Source: Stutzerimonas balearica DSM 6083 (GTDB taxonomy: Bacteria > Pseudomonadota > Gammaproteobacteria > Pseudomonadales > Pseudomonadaceae). Taken from it: a DNA stretch of 64,000 nt. Positions 10,934 through 18,400 of this stretch are shown piece by piece. Below the pieces are notes generated by a model. It did not search any database. It was not told the DNA's origin and was given only the letters and a program-made list of their open reading frames with translations. The stretch's first letter is position 1; each line of letters begins with the position of its first letter. Made by a program: the position numbers and the translations under genes. The stretch spans positions 2,428,501 through 2,492,500 of the forward strand of contig NZ_CP007511.1 of assembly GCF_000818015.1 (NCBI RefSeq), in the 5' to 3' direction.

Positions 10934-11875
10934 CTATGGGCAGCGAGGCGGCGCGCCACAGGCATGAGCGGGCCGCGAGGAGGCCTCGGCATCACCGGAC
11001 TGCGCCCCCACCTGTGAGGCGCACCTACGAGCCACCGCTGCACCCGCTGTACACCCGCGCTCCGCTAACAGCTGGGCCAGGTTGTTCCAGGCGGGAGCGA
11101 AGTGACCGTCGGCGATGATCGCCTGGCGAAACGCTCGCTCCGCCTCTCCAAATTGCCTGCCCGCGTATTGACTATTGCCCAGCGCGAACCAGGACAGCGC
11201 ACTGCCCCACCGTTCGACGGCCGTGCGGTAGGCCACACTGGCCTGCTGCACTCCTTGCGTTTGCTCCAAATCGCTGGCCGCCTGAAGCCAGCGCAGCTCT
11301 TGCGCCGTTGCTGGCAGGCGGCTGGGAGGCAGCGTCAGGACCGCCCAGCGCTCCCCCTTGGCCCAGCTCCGCTCAAACTGCGCAAAGCTCCCAACCCATC
11401 GGCGCGTAGTACCCGAGCGCAGGATGATTTGCTGCTGTGCCAGGTCGTAACCCACGACGACCGCGAAGTGCCACTGCGGCCATCGATCAAACGCCAGATT
11501 CTGCAATACCAGCACGGGGTTTCCTGCCGCAACCTCGGTCAGAACCGTCTCCAGTCGAGGTTGCAACGGATAGACCAGCAAGCCCGCAGCCCGGGACGCT
11601 GCCACCAGTTCGACCTGCAAGCTGCCTTTTCGGGATGGCAGATAGACCTGCCCGACCAGATCGTCCGGAGTCACAGCGATATTGCGCTGGGCAAGCATGG
11701 TCGCCAGGGCAGCAGGCCCACACTGATAGTCCTGCTGGGGGAAAAAGGGCACCTCGGTCAACTCGATCCTTGGCGGCAGCCCTTTCCCTTCGATGGCGAC
11801 CCGATGCTGTGCGCAGCCGCCCAGCGCAAGCGCTACGCACAGCGCAACGAGCAGTCGGATCAACGGTTGATGCAA
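10934..11875 (-). CDS. C39-like cysteine peptidase lipoprotein with TPR (PA2778 family)
   Basis: 313 residues. A lipoprotein signal ends in the lipobox LGGC (Cys21). The C39/papain-like core has Gln47/48 and Cys52 in PQQDYQCGPAALATM, and His136 in WPQWHFAVVVGYD. The acidic third residue seen in classical C39 domains is replaced by LRSG. A TPR-like helical region follows (about 200-275, with AFRQAIIADGHFAPAWNNLAQ). No ATG fits: the frame opens at a TTG (11875) or a second TTG at 11863. It overlaps the stop of the next - strand gene. C39 domains cleave leader peptides after double glycine in bacteriocin export, but there is no ABC transporter here. The role is unknown. Confidence 0.85.
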   Translation of the reverse strand: MHQPLIRLLVALCVALALGGCAQHRVAIEGKGLPPRIELTEVPFFPQQDYQCGPAALATMLAQRNIAVTPDDLVGQVYLPSRKGSLQVELVAASRAAGLLVYPLQPRLETVLTEVAAGNPVLVLQNLAFDRWPQWHFAVVVGYDLAQQQIILRSGTTRRWVGSFAQFERSWAKGERWAVLTLPPSRLPATAQELRWLQAASDLEQTQGVQQASVAYRTAVERWGSALSWFALGNSQYAGRQFGEAERAFRQAIIADGHFAPAWNNLAQLLAERGCTAGAAVARRCASQVGAQSGDAEASSRPAHACGAPPRCP

Positions 11876-12261
11876 TTGACGAAGTTGAAGATGTTGGTCG
11901 CACAGAGCATGTCAGTGATGATGAAGATCACCAGAAACAGGACGATGATGCCGACAACACCGGCGCCAGCGGGAGCGTTATCCAACTGCTGATTGAACTG
12001 CGCCAGTTCCGCTGGCGTCAGACTGTTGATGCGCTTTTCGACCTGCTGCCGCTCGACTCCCATTGACTCGAGCTTTTTCTGTACGTCCTGGTCGTCGAGC
12101 ATGCCGAGCAATTGCTGGCGATCGACCTGCTGCTGATGTTCCGAGAGGATCTCCGGCGTACCGATCATGGCCGCCTGAGCCTGAGGAACCTGAACAACAA
12201 GCAGCGCGTGCATCATCAACACCACTGCAGCGATACGCCGTAGAAAAGACGAAGTGAACAT
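11860..12261 (-). CDS. small secreted protein with hydrophobic C-terminal tail (PA2779 family)
   Basis: 133 residues from the ATG at 12261, with an AAGGGG site upstream. It has a Sec signal peptide (about 1-30, AQA cleavage), a charged helical segment (about 36-95, rich in Gln/Glu), then APAGAG at about 96-101, a transmembrane stretch of about 101-118, and two late cysteines (120 and 130) before INR at the end. It precedes the C39-like peptidase gene on the same strand and overlaps it, so the two form a coupled pair. A small-Gly/Ala site before a hydrophobic segment is reminiscent of a peptidase target, but this is inference. Function unknown. Confidence 0.85.
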   Translation of the reverse strand: MFTSSFLRRIAAVVLMMHALLVVQVPQAQAAMIGTPEILSEHQQQVDRQQLLGMLDDQDVQKKLESMGVERQQVEKRINSLTPAELAQFNQQLDNAPAGAGVVGIIVLFLVIFIITDMLCATNIFNFVNCINR

Positions 12262-12378
12262 AGCGAAACCCCTTTTTGGTTGTTTTATCCACACCGCACA
12301 ACTCACCGAACTGAGACGGCCCGGCGTCGTTTCGGTTCCTTTCCACAATCTCAAGCAAAGCATAAGGAATGAAAGTCT

Positions 12379-12678
12379 ATGCATGTTTCAGCAAAGCACC
12401 TCTGGGCGATTCTTGCAGTGTCGTCTCTCGGCGCTTGCAGTTCGCCGCCTCCAGCCACCCATTCTCCGAGCCTCCAGGGATGCAATGCCGAAGCCGTTCA
12501 TTCAATGATCGGCAAGACAGCGACCCCGGCCCTGCTCGAAAAGGCCCGAGAGCTTGCGGGCGCTCAGCGCGCACGCGTACTGCGTCCTAATGACGTGGTG
12601 ACATTGGAATACGACTCACAGCGGCTGAACCTGCATACCGATGAAGAACTGACCATCGAGCGCATTCACTGCGGATAG
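12379..12678 (+). CDS. I78-family peptidase inhibitor lipoprotein
   Basis: 99 residues with a lipobox LGAC (Cys20). The mature part begins with a Cys near CNAEAVHSMIGK and ends with the I78-like block RARVLRPNDVVTLEYDSQRLNLH and a terminal Cys-Gly. I78 proteins inhibit serine peptidases of the chymotrypsin/subtilisin type and are common as periplasmic lipoproteins in proteobacteria. It is transcribed divergently from the C39-like pair with about 117 bp between them. AAGGAA about 9 nt upstream supports the start. Confidence 0.85.
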   Translation: MHVSAKHLWAILAVSSLGACSSPPPATHSPSLQGCNAEAVHSMIGKTATPALLEKARELAGAQRARVLRPNDVVTLEYDSQRLNLHTDEELTIERIHCG

Positions 12679-12684
12679 AAATAA

Positions 12685-12713
12685 CGGGCCGGCCTCGACG
12701 GAGCACCGGCCCG
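12685..12713. terminator. hairpin between convergent I78 and acyltransferase genes
   Basis: An 8-bp GC stem (CGGGCCGG / CCGGCCCG) with a 13-nt loop sits in the 45-bp gap between two converging genes. There is no T-tract on either strand, so it is a possible bidirectional stop only. Confidence 0.45.
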
Positions 12714-12723
12714 CCAGCTCCGA

Positions 12724-13755
12724 CTACTGAGCCACCGCCTTGCGCATATGCAGATTGGTTGCCGAAACAGGCCTTGGAGGCGTCAACAGGAAGCTCAGGT
12801 TGAAGCGCGTAATGACCCACTGCGCAGCCAGCGGCGCCAGCAAGCCAACCAACGTGCCGACGACCAGATGCAGAGGAATCGAGTCGATGCCCATGAACTT
12901 GCTGAGAATCACCCTCGCCCCGCTACCGGCCAGGATGTGCATCAGATAGATCGTCATGGACGACGCCCCGATGAACAACAGCCAGTCGACACGGAACTGC
13001 CCGAGCCACATCGATAGGGCCGCCATGAAAAAGATCGACACGGTCGCCAACGCAAGCACTGGCAGCCCGCCCACGGTGTAATTCAGGCCATAGGTCACAT
13101 GGAACAGGTATTGGCCGACGACGAACAAGACACCGAAGAAAGCGCTCAACTGGGCGCAACGAGCCATGAAGAAAGCCTTCACTTCGTTGAACCAGACCCC
13201 GAGGGCAAAGAACACCGTGTTACCCAGAATGAAACGAAGCGGCCCCTCGGTGGCAATGTCCTTTTGAAAAACAAAAAGCAAACCGAACAGCACTACGAGT
13301 GGCAGAAAGTAGCGACGGTCCGCCCGGCTGTAGGTGAAAGCGCAAACCACGAACACCAGGAACAGGGCATACAGGAACCAGAACTGCGCCCGAGGCATCC
13401 ATAACAGCGACAGCACCTCTGTCACGGTTACCTGGCCGTTGGTGTATCTGGACAGCACGACCTCGATGAAGCCCTGCAAAAGAGACCAGACGATAAACGG
13501 GTAGACGATCGTGTCGACCTTGTTGATGATCAGGCCACCCTTCCCGCGCTTGACCAGCGAATCGTAAAAGAACAGCCCCGACAGAAAGAAGAACAGCGGC
13601 ATGTGGAAGCTGTAGATAATGCTGTCGACCAGCGCGTACCGGGCTTCATCCATCGGCAGCCCGGCATTGAAGACGCCGCGTGCTACATGCCCGTATACCA
13701 CCAGAATGATCCCGATCGCTTTGGCGTAGTCGACCCAGACGTTTCTCTCCTTCAT
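12724..13755 (-). CDS. acyltransferase family 3 membrane protein
   Basis: 343 residues from the ATG at 13755, preceded by AAGGAGAACAG; longer in-frame readings upstream have no such site. It has about ten transmembrane helices. The N-terminus carries the family landmark histidine in VVYGHVARG (about His23), and another helix starts SFHMPLFFFLSGLFF. This fold moves acetyl or similar groups onto sugars of surface polysaccharides or lipids across the inner membrane. It most resembles fucose-acetylase-like members. Its substrate cannot be read from the sequence, and no glycan cluster surrounds it. Confidence 0.85.
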   Translation of the reverse strand: MKERNVWVDYAKAIGIILVVYGHVARGVFNAGLPMDEARYALVDSIIYSFHMPLFFFLSGLFFYDSLVKRGKGGLIINKVDTIVYPFIVWSLLQGFIEVVLSRYTNGQVTVTEVLSLLWMPRAQFWFLYALFLVFVVCAFTYSRADRRYFLPLVVLFGLLFVFQKDIATEGPLRFILGNTVFFALGVWFNEVKAFFMARCAQLSAFFGVLFVVGQYLFHVTYGLNYTVGGLPVLALATVSIFFMAALSMWLGQFRVDWLLFIGASSMTIYLMHILAGSGARVILSKFMGIDSIPLHLVVGTLVGLLAPLAAQWVITRFNLSFLLTPPRPVSATNLHMRKAVAQ

Positions 13756-13926
13756 CGTTCTGTTCTCCTTGTTTTCGTGGGCGAAACGAAGACGGCCCCC
13801 GCCAGCGAGGCAGGTGGTGGAGATAGACAACCCAATGCCGGCTTTGTTTAACCTTGCACCTGCCGACCATCGGCTCAGCTCCCAACTGCGCCTCAGGCAT
13901 GCCCTCCCAACCATCAAGGACCTACG

Positions 13927-14526
13927 ATGGAAACAGATGCTCGCAGCGCAACGTCCGTACTGATTCTCGCCGGCGGTCGCGGCCAGCGTATGGGCGGCCG
14001 GGACAAGGGCCTGATCAGTTGGCGCGGCAAACCCCTGATTCAATGGCTATGTGACGCTGCGCGCCCCGTAACCGACGACCTGCTGATCTCCTGCAATCGC
14101 AATTACGACGCCTATGCAGAACACGCAGACCGGCTGGTATGCGATGACGACGACACATTTCCGGGCCCATTGGCAGGCATTCGCGCCGGATTGGCGGCTG
14201 CACGCCACTCTCGCTTGCTCGTACTGCCATGCGATACCCCGCTGATAGATAGCAACCTGCTCTGGGCCATGCTCCACAAGGCGCTCGAAAGGCCCGACCA
14301 GCCACTCATGCTGCGCCAGCGCGGCCAACTGGAGCCGCTGTTCTGCGTCATTCCAAAACGCCTGGCGGCGACATTTGAGCGATCCTGGCAACAGGGTTTG
14401 CGCAGCCCCCGCCAAGTACTCCTGGCTCAGTCCTGCGCGCTCCTGGACCTGGACGACACGGATCCACGTCTGGCCAACCTCAACGACCCCACTCTACTTC
14501 GACAAGCGCTCCCAGACGGAACTTGA
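13927..14526 (+). CDS. mobA: molybdenum cofactor guanylyltransferase
   Basis: 199 residues. It has a nucleotidyltransferase fold with the GTP-binding start VLILAGGRGQRMGGRDKGL (about 11-29, Lys27), then LVCDDDDTFPGPLAGIRAGL and the metal-binding VLPCDTPLID. MobA adds GMP to molybdopterin to make the guanine dinucleotide form used by DMSO-reductase-family enzymes. The NasA nitrate reductase at 46519 would be a client. An AAGGACC site precedes the ATG. Confidence 0.95.
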   Translation: METDARSATSVLILAGGRGQRMGGRDKGLISWRGKPLIQWLCDAARPVTDDLLISCNRNYDAYAEHADRLVCDDDDTFPGPLAGIRAGLAAARHSRLLVLPCDTPLIDSNLLWAMLHKALERPDQPLMLRQRGQLEPLFCVIPKRLAATFERSWQQGLRSPRQVLLAQSCALLDLDDTDPRLANLNDPTLLRQALPDGT

Positions 14527-14581
14527 CCCGGCTTGGCGCCATCACAGGATGCAAAGAAGTCAATCCAAGAAGGAAATCCGT

Positions 14582-14800
14582 ATGCGCCCAATTCTTCCGA
14601 CCTGCGTGATTGCCGCCGGCTTTGCATTGTTGACCGGTTGCGCGAACCCGAGCGTCATAACGCTGAACGATGGCCGGGAAATCCAGACCATGGATACCCC
14701 CGAGTACGACGACGAGTCTGGCTTCTATGAATACGAGCAACTCGATGGCAAGCCAGGCAAAGTGAACAAGGACCGTGTCCGCACAGTACGTGAGCTGTAA
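14582..14800 (+). CDS. YgdI/YgdR-type small lipoprotein
   Basis: 72 residues from the ATG at 14582. A lipobox LTGC (about Cys20) is followed by a short SH3-like domain with the family pattern SVITLNDGREIQTMDTPEYD...SGFYEYEQLDGK. It is likely an outer-membrane or periplasm-facing lipoprotein. The family has no settled function. It lies 55 bp after mobA and may be read from the same transcript, followed by an inverted repeat at 14815-14841. Confidence 0.85.
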   Translation: MRPILPTCVIAAGFALLTGCANPSVITLNDGREIQTMDTPEYDDESGFYEYEQLDGKPGKVNKDRVRTVREL

Positions 14801-14814
14801 GCGCTCCCTACACG

Positions 14815-14841
14815 CCAAGCCAGCCAATCGGCCTGGCTTGG
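14815..14841 (+). terminator. hairpin after the YgdI/R-type lipoprotein
   Basis: A 9-bp perfect stem CCAAGCCAG / CTGGCTTGG with a 9-nt loop lies 15 bp after the stop. No T-tract follows, so terminator strength is doubtful. Confidence 0.45.
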
Positions 14842-14870
14842 CCCCCAAGCAAAAAATTTCGCTTAACCTC

Positions 14871-14898
14871 TTGTCGAGCAAAACTTTTTCTGTAGAAT
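14871..14898 (+). promoter_or_regulatory. sigma-70 promoter of tRNA-Pro(CGG)
   Basis: -35 TTGTCG (14871-14876) and -10 TAGAAT (14893-14898) are spaced by 16 bp, followed by a GC-rich discriminator and the tRNA 13 bp later. Confidence 0.75.
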
Positions 14899-14911
14899 GC
14901 GCGCCATCTTT

Positions 14912-14988
14912 CGGAGCGTAGCGCAGCTTGGTAGCGCGTCTCGTTCGGGACGAGAAGGTCGCTGGTTCGAATCCAGTCGCTCCGACCA
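14912..14988 (+). tRNA. tRNA-Pro (anticodon CGG)
   Basis: A 77-nt cloverleaf with acceptor CGGAGCG/CGCTCCG. The anticodon arm TCTCG-TTCGGGA-CGAGA places CGG at 34-36. The T arm has GGTTCGAATCC and CCA is encoded. It reads CCG, a frequent proline codon in this GC-rich genome. Confidence 0.95.
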
Positions 14989-15020
14989 TATCCCGCTCTC
15001 AGCACTGTTGAGAGGCAATA

Positions 15021-15043
15021 AAAACCGGCCTTGCGCCGGTTTT
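15021..15043 (+). terminator. intrinsic terminator of tRNA-Pro(CGG)
   Basis: A stem AAAACCGGC/GCCGGTTTT with a small loop runs into TTTCT, 32 bp after the tRNA. Confidence 0.85.
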
Positions 15044-15074
15044 CTATTGCCTAGAATTCGCCTCGCCTGCTTCG

Positions 15075-15314
15075 TCATCGCTGCAGAAACAGCACGACCT
15101 GCTCGAGTTCGAACGGCCAATCGAGCTCTTCGCCGCTGTCCGCCCTGCGCAGCACCGGGATCCGCAAGCCATACTCGTCCACCCAGCGCTCGTCATCGGC
15201 GATGTCCAGCAACTCGACGAGCAGGCCTCGCTCCACGAGCGGCATCAATAATCCTTCTGCCTGCTCGCACAGGTGACACCCCAGGGTTCCGAACAATTGG
15301 CATTCGGGCAGCAT
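15075..15314 (-). CDS. glutaredoxin-like DUF836 protein
   Basis: 79 residues. A short thioredoxin-fold domain with CxxC at Cys13/Cys16 (GTLGCHLCEQAE) and the cis-proline RIPVLRR. This family is a small thiol-disulfide reductase-like group without a firmly assigned partner. GGAGG lies upstream of the ATG at 15314. It is a single gene convergent with tRNA-Pro(CGG). Confidence 0.85.
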   Translation of the reverse strand: MLPECQLFGTLGCHLCEQAEGLLMPLVERGLLVELLDIADDERWVDEYGLRIPVLRRADSGEELDWPFELEQVVLFLQR

Positions 15315-15704
15315 TCGCGCCTCCTGCAGAAGAAAATCACAAGCTTTACAGCCCCCGCCAGCAAGGCGTTATCTTGCAAACACGCAAGCCTGTCGCTCGC
15401 AAAGCGTGACATTCGACTCAGTGTAATGTCAGCGCCACCGACACCTGTTCGACTCGCATGCCCCAAACCGCTACGATACGCGGCGTCCCAGGCAGCAGAG
15501 TTTGCCGGGAGAACCGATCGGGCAGACCCCACAAGGCGTACTGCCCAGTAGCCAGCGCCGCGCGAAGCATGATGCGACCGTCTAGCGCGTTGACTACAGC
15601 GCCTTGAAGACTAAAGTCTAAAGGTTGAAAGCGCTATGTAATGTTTTATTTCACGGCGCCGTACAGAGCGATTCAGAGCATCATCCAACGAGGAGAAATA
15701 AGAA
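15315..15704. other. 390-bp intergenic region upstream of the OprD porin
   Basis: I see no supported gene here. The right end has a porin leader with a repeated CTAAAG element (15611-15623) and GAGGAGAAATAAGAA before the ATG. The left part has only short overlapping open frames with atypical composition. Confidence 0.6.
15608..15623 (+). promoter_or_regulatory. possible activator site upstream of the OprD porin
   Basis: The bases combine an inverted repeat AGACT-AA-AGTCT (15608-15619) with a direct repeat CTAAAG-T-CTAAAG (15611-15623), about 85-95 bp before the porin start. A TATGTA -10-like box follows near 15635 without a good -35, as in activator-dependent promoters. The binding protein is not known to me. 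Confidence 0.4.
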
Positions 15705-16964
15705 ATGCTCAAGACCCCCATCGCCCGGGGCGTGGCCCTGGCCACTCTGGGAGCAACACTGGTAATCCCAACCCTGGCCCAGGCTGCCTTTATCGAAGAC
15801 ACCAAAGCCAACCTTGAACTGCGTAACTTCTATTTCAACCGTGACTTCCGTCAGGAAGGCGCCTCTCAGTCGAAACAGGAAGAGTGGGCTCAGGGCTTCC
15901 TGCTGCGCGTTGAATCCGGCTATACCGAAGGTACCGTAGGCTTTGGCGTTGACGCACTTGGCTTGCTGGGCGTCAAGCTGGATTCTGGCGCTGGCCGCGC
16001 CGGTGGTGGCAGCCAGCTTCTCCCGGGTGACGGCGACAGCGCTGCAGATGATTTCTCCGAAGTCGGCTTGACTGCAAAAGCCAAACTTTCCAATAGCGTC
16101 CTGAAGGTGGGCACACTTCAGCCGAAAAACATGGCTATTGCCACCAGCGACAGCCGCCTGCTGCCGGCCGTGACCCGCGGCGCTCAACTGGTTTCGAACG
16201 AAATCGACGGCTTGACGCTGGACTTCGGTTACCTCGACGAAATCAACAATCGTGCTTCGAGCGATTATGAAGACCTGAGCGTTAACACCTCTGGCAAGAG
16301 CATTACCGGCGCAGCCGAAGCTGACAGCTTCGTATTCCTTGGTGGCCAGTACAAGCTGACCAAGGATCTGACGGCTGGTTACTACTACAGCAATCTGGAA
16401 GATAACTACAAGCAGCACGCCGTGAACTTGATTCATGTGCTGCCGATCGCTGAAGGACAATCGCTGAAGACCGATCTGCGCTATCAGCGTTCGACCGATG
16501 ACGGCAATACCAACGTCGATAACAAGGCGTTCGGCGCGATGGTCACCTACTCTCTGAGCGGCCACAGCTTTGGCGTCGGCTATCAGAAGATGAGCGGCGA
16601 TACCGGCTTTGCCTATGTTGGCGGCAATATCGATCCTTACCTGGTCAACTACGTACAGATTGGCGACTTCGCCCAAGCAGACGAGAAATCCTGGCAAGCT
16701 CGCTATGATTTCAACTTTGCAGCTGTTGGTATCCCGGGTCTGACTCTGATGACTCGGTATATCACTGGCGACAACTTTGACCGTGCTGGAGTTTCCGAAG
16801 GCAAAGAGTGGGAACGCGATACCGATCTCGCTTACACCTTCCAAACCGGCGCCCTGAAGAACCTGAACGTGAAATGGCGTAACGCCACTTTCCGCAGCAA
16901 CGGAACTGCTAACGATCTGGACGAAAACCGCCTGATCGTCAGCTACACCATCCCGCTGATGTAA
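15705..16964 (+). CDS. OprD-family outer-membrane porin
   Basis: 419 residues with a Sec signal peptide (about 1-28, AQA/AFIED). The mature barrel has the OprD opening FIEDTKANLELRNFYFNRDF and repeated beta-strands ending in the outer-membrane C-terminal pattern (LIVSYTIPLM). OprD porins admit amino acids, small acids or peptides, and the exact substrate is usually member-specific. It has its own terminator at 16981-17010 and a strong AGGAG ribosome-binding site, which suggests a highly expressed single gene. Local GC is lower than in the nuo genes, as is common for abundant porins. Confidence 0.92.
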   Translation: MLKTPIARGVALATLGATLVIPTLAQAAFIEDTKANLELRNFYFNRDFRQEGASQSKQEEWAQGFLLRVESGYTEGTVGFGVDALGLLGVKLDSGAGRAGGGSQLLPGDGDSAADDFSEVGLTAKAKLSNSVLKVGTLQPKNMAIATSDSRLLPAVTRGAQLVSNEIDGLTLDFGYLDEINNRASSDYEDLSVNTSGKSITGAAEADSFVFLGGQYKLTKDLTAGYYYSNLEDNYKQHAVNLIHVLPIAEGQSLKTDLRYQRSTDDGNTNVDNKAFGAMVTYSLSGHSFGVGYQKMSGDTGFAYVGGNIDPYLVNYVQIGDFAQADEKSWQARYDFNFAAVGIPGLTLMTRYITGDNFDRAGVSEGKEWERDTDLAYTFQTGALKNLNVKWRNATFRSNGTANDLDENRLIVSYTIPLM

Positions 16965-16980
16965 TTCATCCGGCGTGAAC

Positions 16981-17010
16981 AAGAAAACCCGCCTCGGCGG
17001 GTTTTCTTGT
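16981..17010. terminator. terminator after the OprD porin
   Basis: A 13-bp perfect stem AAGAAAACCCGCC / GGCGGGTTTTCTT with a 2-nt spacer sits 17 bp after the porin stop. A- and T-rich arms make it able to stop transcription on either strand. Confidence 0.9.
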
Positions 17011-17168
17011 TTTGCGCATTTAAATTATCCGCCAAACGTAGCTGAACCATCTCCCTGCGACCTTTTGCCAGCCTTTATCCGGCACGGCAGCGGAACGGGA
17101 ACCTTGCGCCACGACTATGCTCGAAGCTTACACACCCGCGGCACAGCCCAATCGTTCAGGAGCGGAAG

Positions 17169-17564
17169 ATGACTATCGAATCAACCAATGGCAGCCCGAT
17201 TGACCAAAACCTGACCGACAATCCGGCCTCCCGCCCGGTAATCGATAAGGAAGCTCACCGGCGCAACCTACAGACAGCGCAGAATGCCCTGATCGAAGAG
17301 TTCCACACACTCATCGCCGACACAGAGCGCCTGCTCAAGCACACCCAGGAGTCGGCAGGAGGCCAGACCGAGGAGCTGCGCAACAAGATCAACGCCAACC
17401 TTGCACGTGCCCGCCAGGCGCTGAAAGAGCGCGAGGGGGATCTGCGCGAGCAGGGACAGGCTGCCATGCAATGCACCGAAGAGTACGTTCAGACCCATCC
17501 CTGGCAATCAATCGGTATTGCGGCGGGTGTGGGCTTTCTCCTCGGCCTGGTGACTCGTCGGTAA
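17169..17564 (+). CDS. YqjD/ElaB-type DUF883 membrane-anchored protein
   Basis: 131 residues. A long amphipathic, probably coiled-coil region (about 30-105) leads to a C-terminal membrane anchor with the family glycine pattern IGIAAGVGFLLGLVTRR. E. coli YqjD and ElaB bind ribosomes and tether them to the inner membrane in stationary phase. It begins a three-gene run (this, yqjE-like, yqjK-like) with an 11-bp gap to the next gene. Confidence 0.85.
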   Translation: MTIESTNGSPIDQNLTDNPASRPVIDKEAHRRNLQTAQNALIEEFHTLIADTERLLKHTQESAGGQTEELRNKINANLARARQALKEREGDLREQGQAAMQCTEEYVQTHPWQSIGIAAGVGFLLGLVTRR

Positions 17565-17575
17565 CGGAGGCAGTA

Positions 17576-17956
17576 ATGCGGCCGTCCTCTGACGCAGAAG
17601 CACCGAAGCCATCGATCAAAAAGCTCGGCGGCGCATTCGTCGACCTTTTGCATGGCCACCTCGAATTACTCGGCATCGAATTTCAGGAAGAAAAGGCCCG
17701 GACGTTCCGCTTGTTCCTGCTAGCAGGAATCAGCCTGATATTCGGATTGCTGGTGCTGGTAGGTCTGTCCGCCGCGGTCGTCATCGCGTTCTGGGAAACG
17801 CATCGCATGGCCGCGATCCTGTCGCTATGCCTGATCTACGCAGTGCTCATGGCGCTGTGCATCGGGCGAGCGATCCGGCTGGCCAAAGAGTGCGCAACGC
17901 CATTCCAGGCAACCCTCGAAGAGATTGCCCGCGACCGGGAGCGACTTCTGCCATGA
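17576..17956 (+). CDS. YqjE-like phage-holin-superfamily membrane protein
   Basis: 126 residues from the ATG at 17576, with GGAGG upstream. A cytoplasmic N-terminus with ELLGIEFQEEKARTFRLFLLA is followed by two transmembrane helices (about 45-70 and 78-100). The family is labelled putative holin in databases, but its chromosomal partners are yqjD and yqjK, not lysis genes. The role is thought to be stress- or stationary-phase-linked. Its stop overlaps the next ATG (ATGA). Confidence 0.85.
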   Translation: MRPSSDAEAPKPSIKKLGGAFVDLLHGHLELLGIEFQEEKARTFRLFLLAGISLIFGLLVLVGLSAAVVIAFWETHRMAAILSLCLIYAVLMALCIGRAIRLAKECATPFQATLEEIARDRERLLP

Positions 17957-18282
17957 GTACACCACTGACCAGCTCTGCAGACCTCAAGATGAGAAAGGAC
18001 CTTGTTCGTCTGCGCCTGGAAATGCACCGCCAGCAACTGCGCTACCATGCTCGCCCCCTGGCCTCTCCGCTGCATTACGCGCAGGGGCTGTTCGGGCGCC
18101 ACAAACCAGCCGACGACGCTCAAGGTTCCGGCAAGAGTCCCGCGCTGACGATCGCTACCGTGGTGCTTTTTCTGTTCGGCCGCAGGCTTGGCCGGGTTGG
18201 CAAATGGGCTCGAATCGGCATCACGCTGTACCCCCTGTTCAAAGGCCAGCGCGCGATTCGGCGAAAGCTCGATTCACCATGA
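17953..18282 (+). CDS. YqjK-like small protein
   Basis: 109 residues. A basic N-terminal helix ([22 protein letters not shown]) precedes a hydrophobic segment (about 68-82) and a basic C-terminus ([12 protein letters not shown]). It overlaps the yqjE-like gene by 4 bp, so it is coupled to it. I assign it by position and shape and not by a strong motif; the function is unknown. Confidence 0.7.
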   Translation: MSTPLTSSADLKMRKDLVRLRLEMHRQQLRYHARPLASPLHYAQGLFGRHKPADDAQGSGKSPALTIATVVLFLFGRRLGRVGKWARIGITLYPLFKGQRAIRRKLDSP

Positions 18283-18400
18283 TTTTCGTCCTTGCACTTC
18301 CCGCCAGAGATCGGCGCCTCGTCATATAGGCGCAGCCAGGAGGAAGAACACCTGGAGTGTGTTAGCGTTGCCGCACCGCCGGAGCGAATGGAGAGACTCC

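Noticed and set aside
15681..16982. 433-codon open frame antisense to the OprD porin
   Set aside because: It covers the porin exactly; the porin has a signal peptide, ribosome-binding site and terminator.
17576..17956. Holin-superfamily gene as a sign of prophage
   Set aside because: Its neighbours are yqjD- and yqjK-like genes; no lysin, capsid or integrase nearby.
18388..18400. ATG at 18388 as dgt start
   Set aside because: Out of frame with the HD domain; the TTG at 18401 has a good ribosome-binding site.
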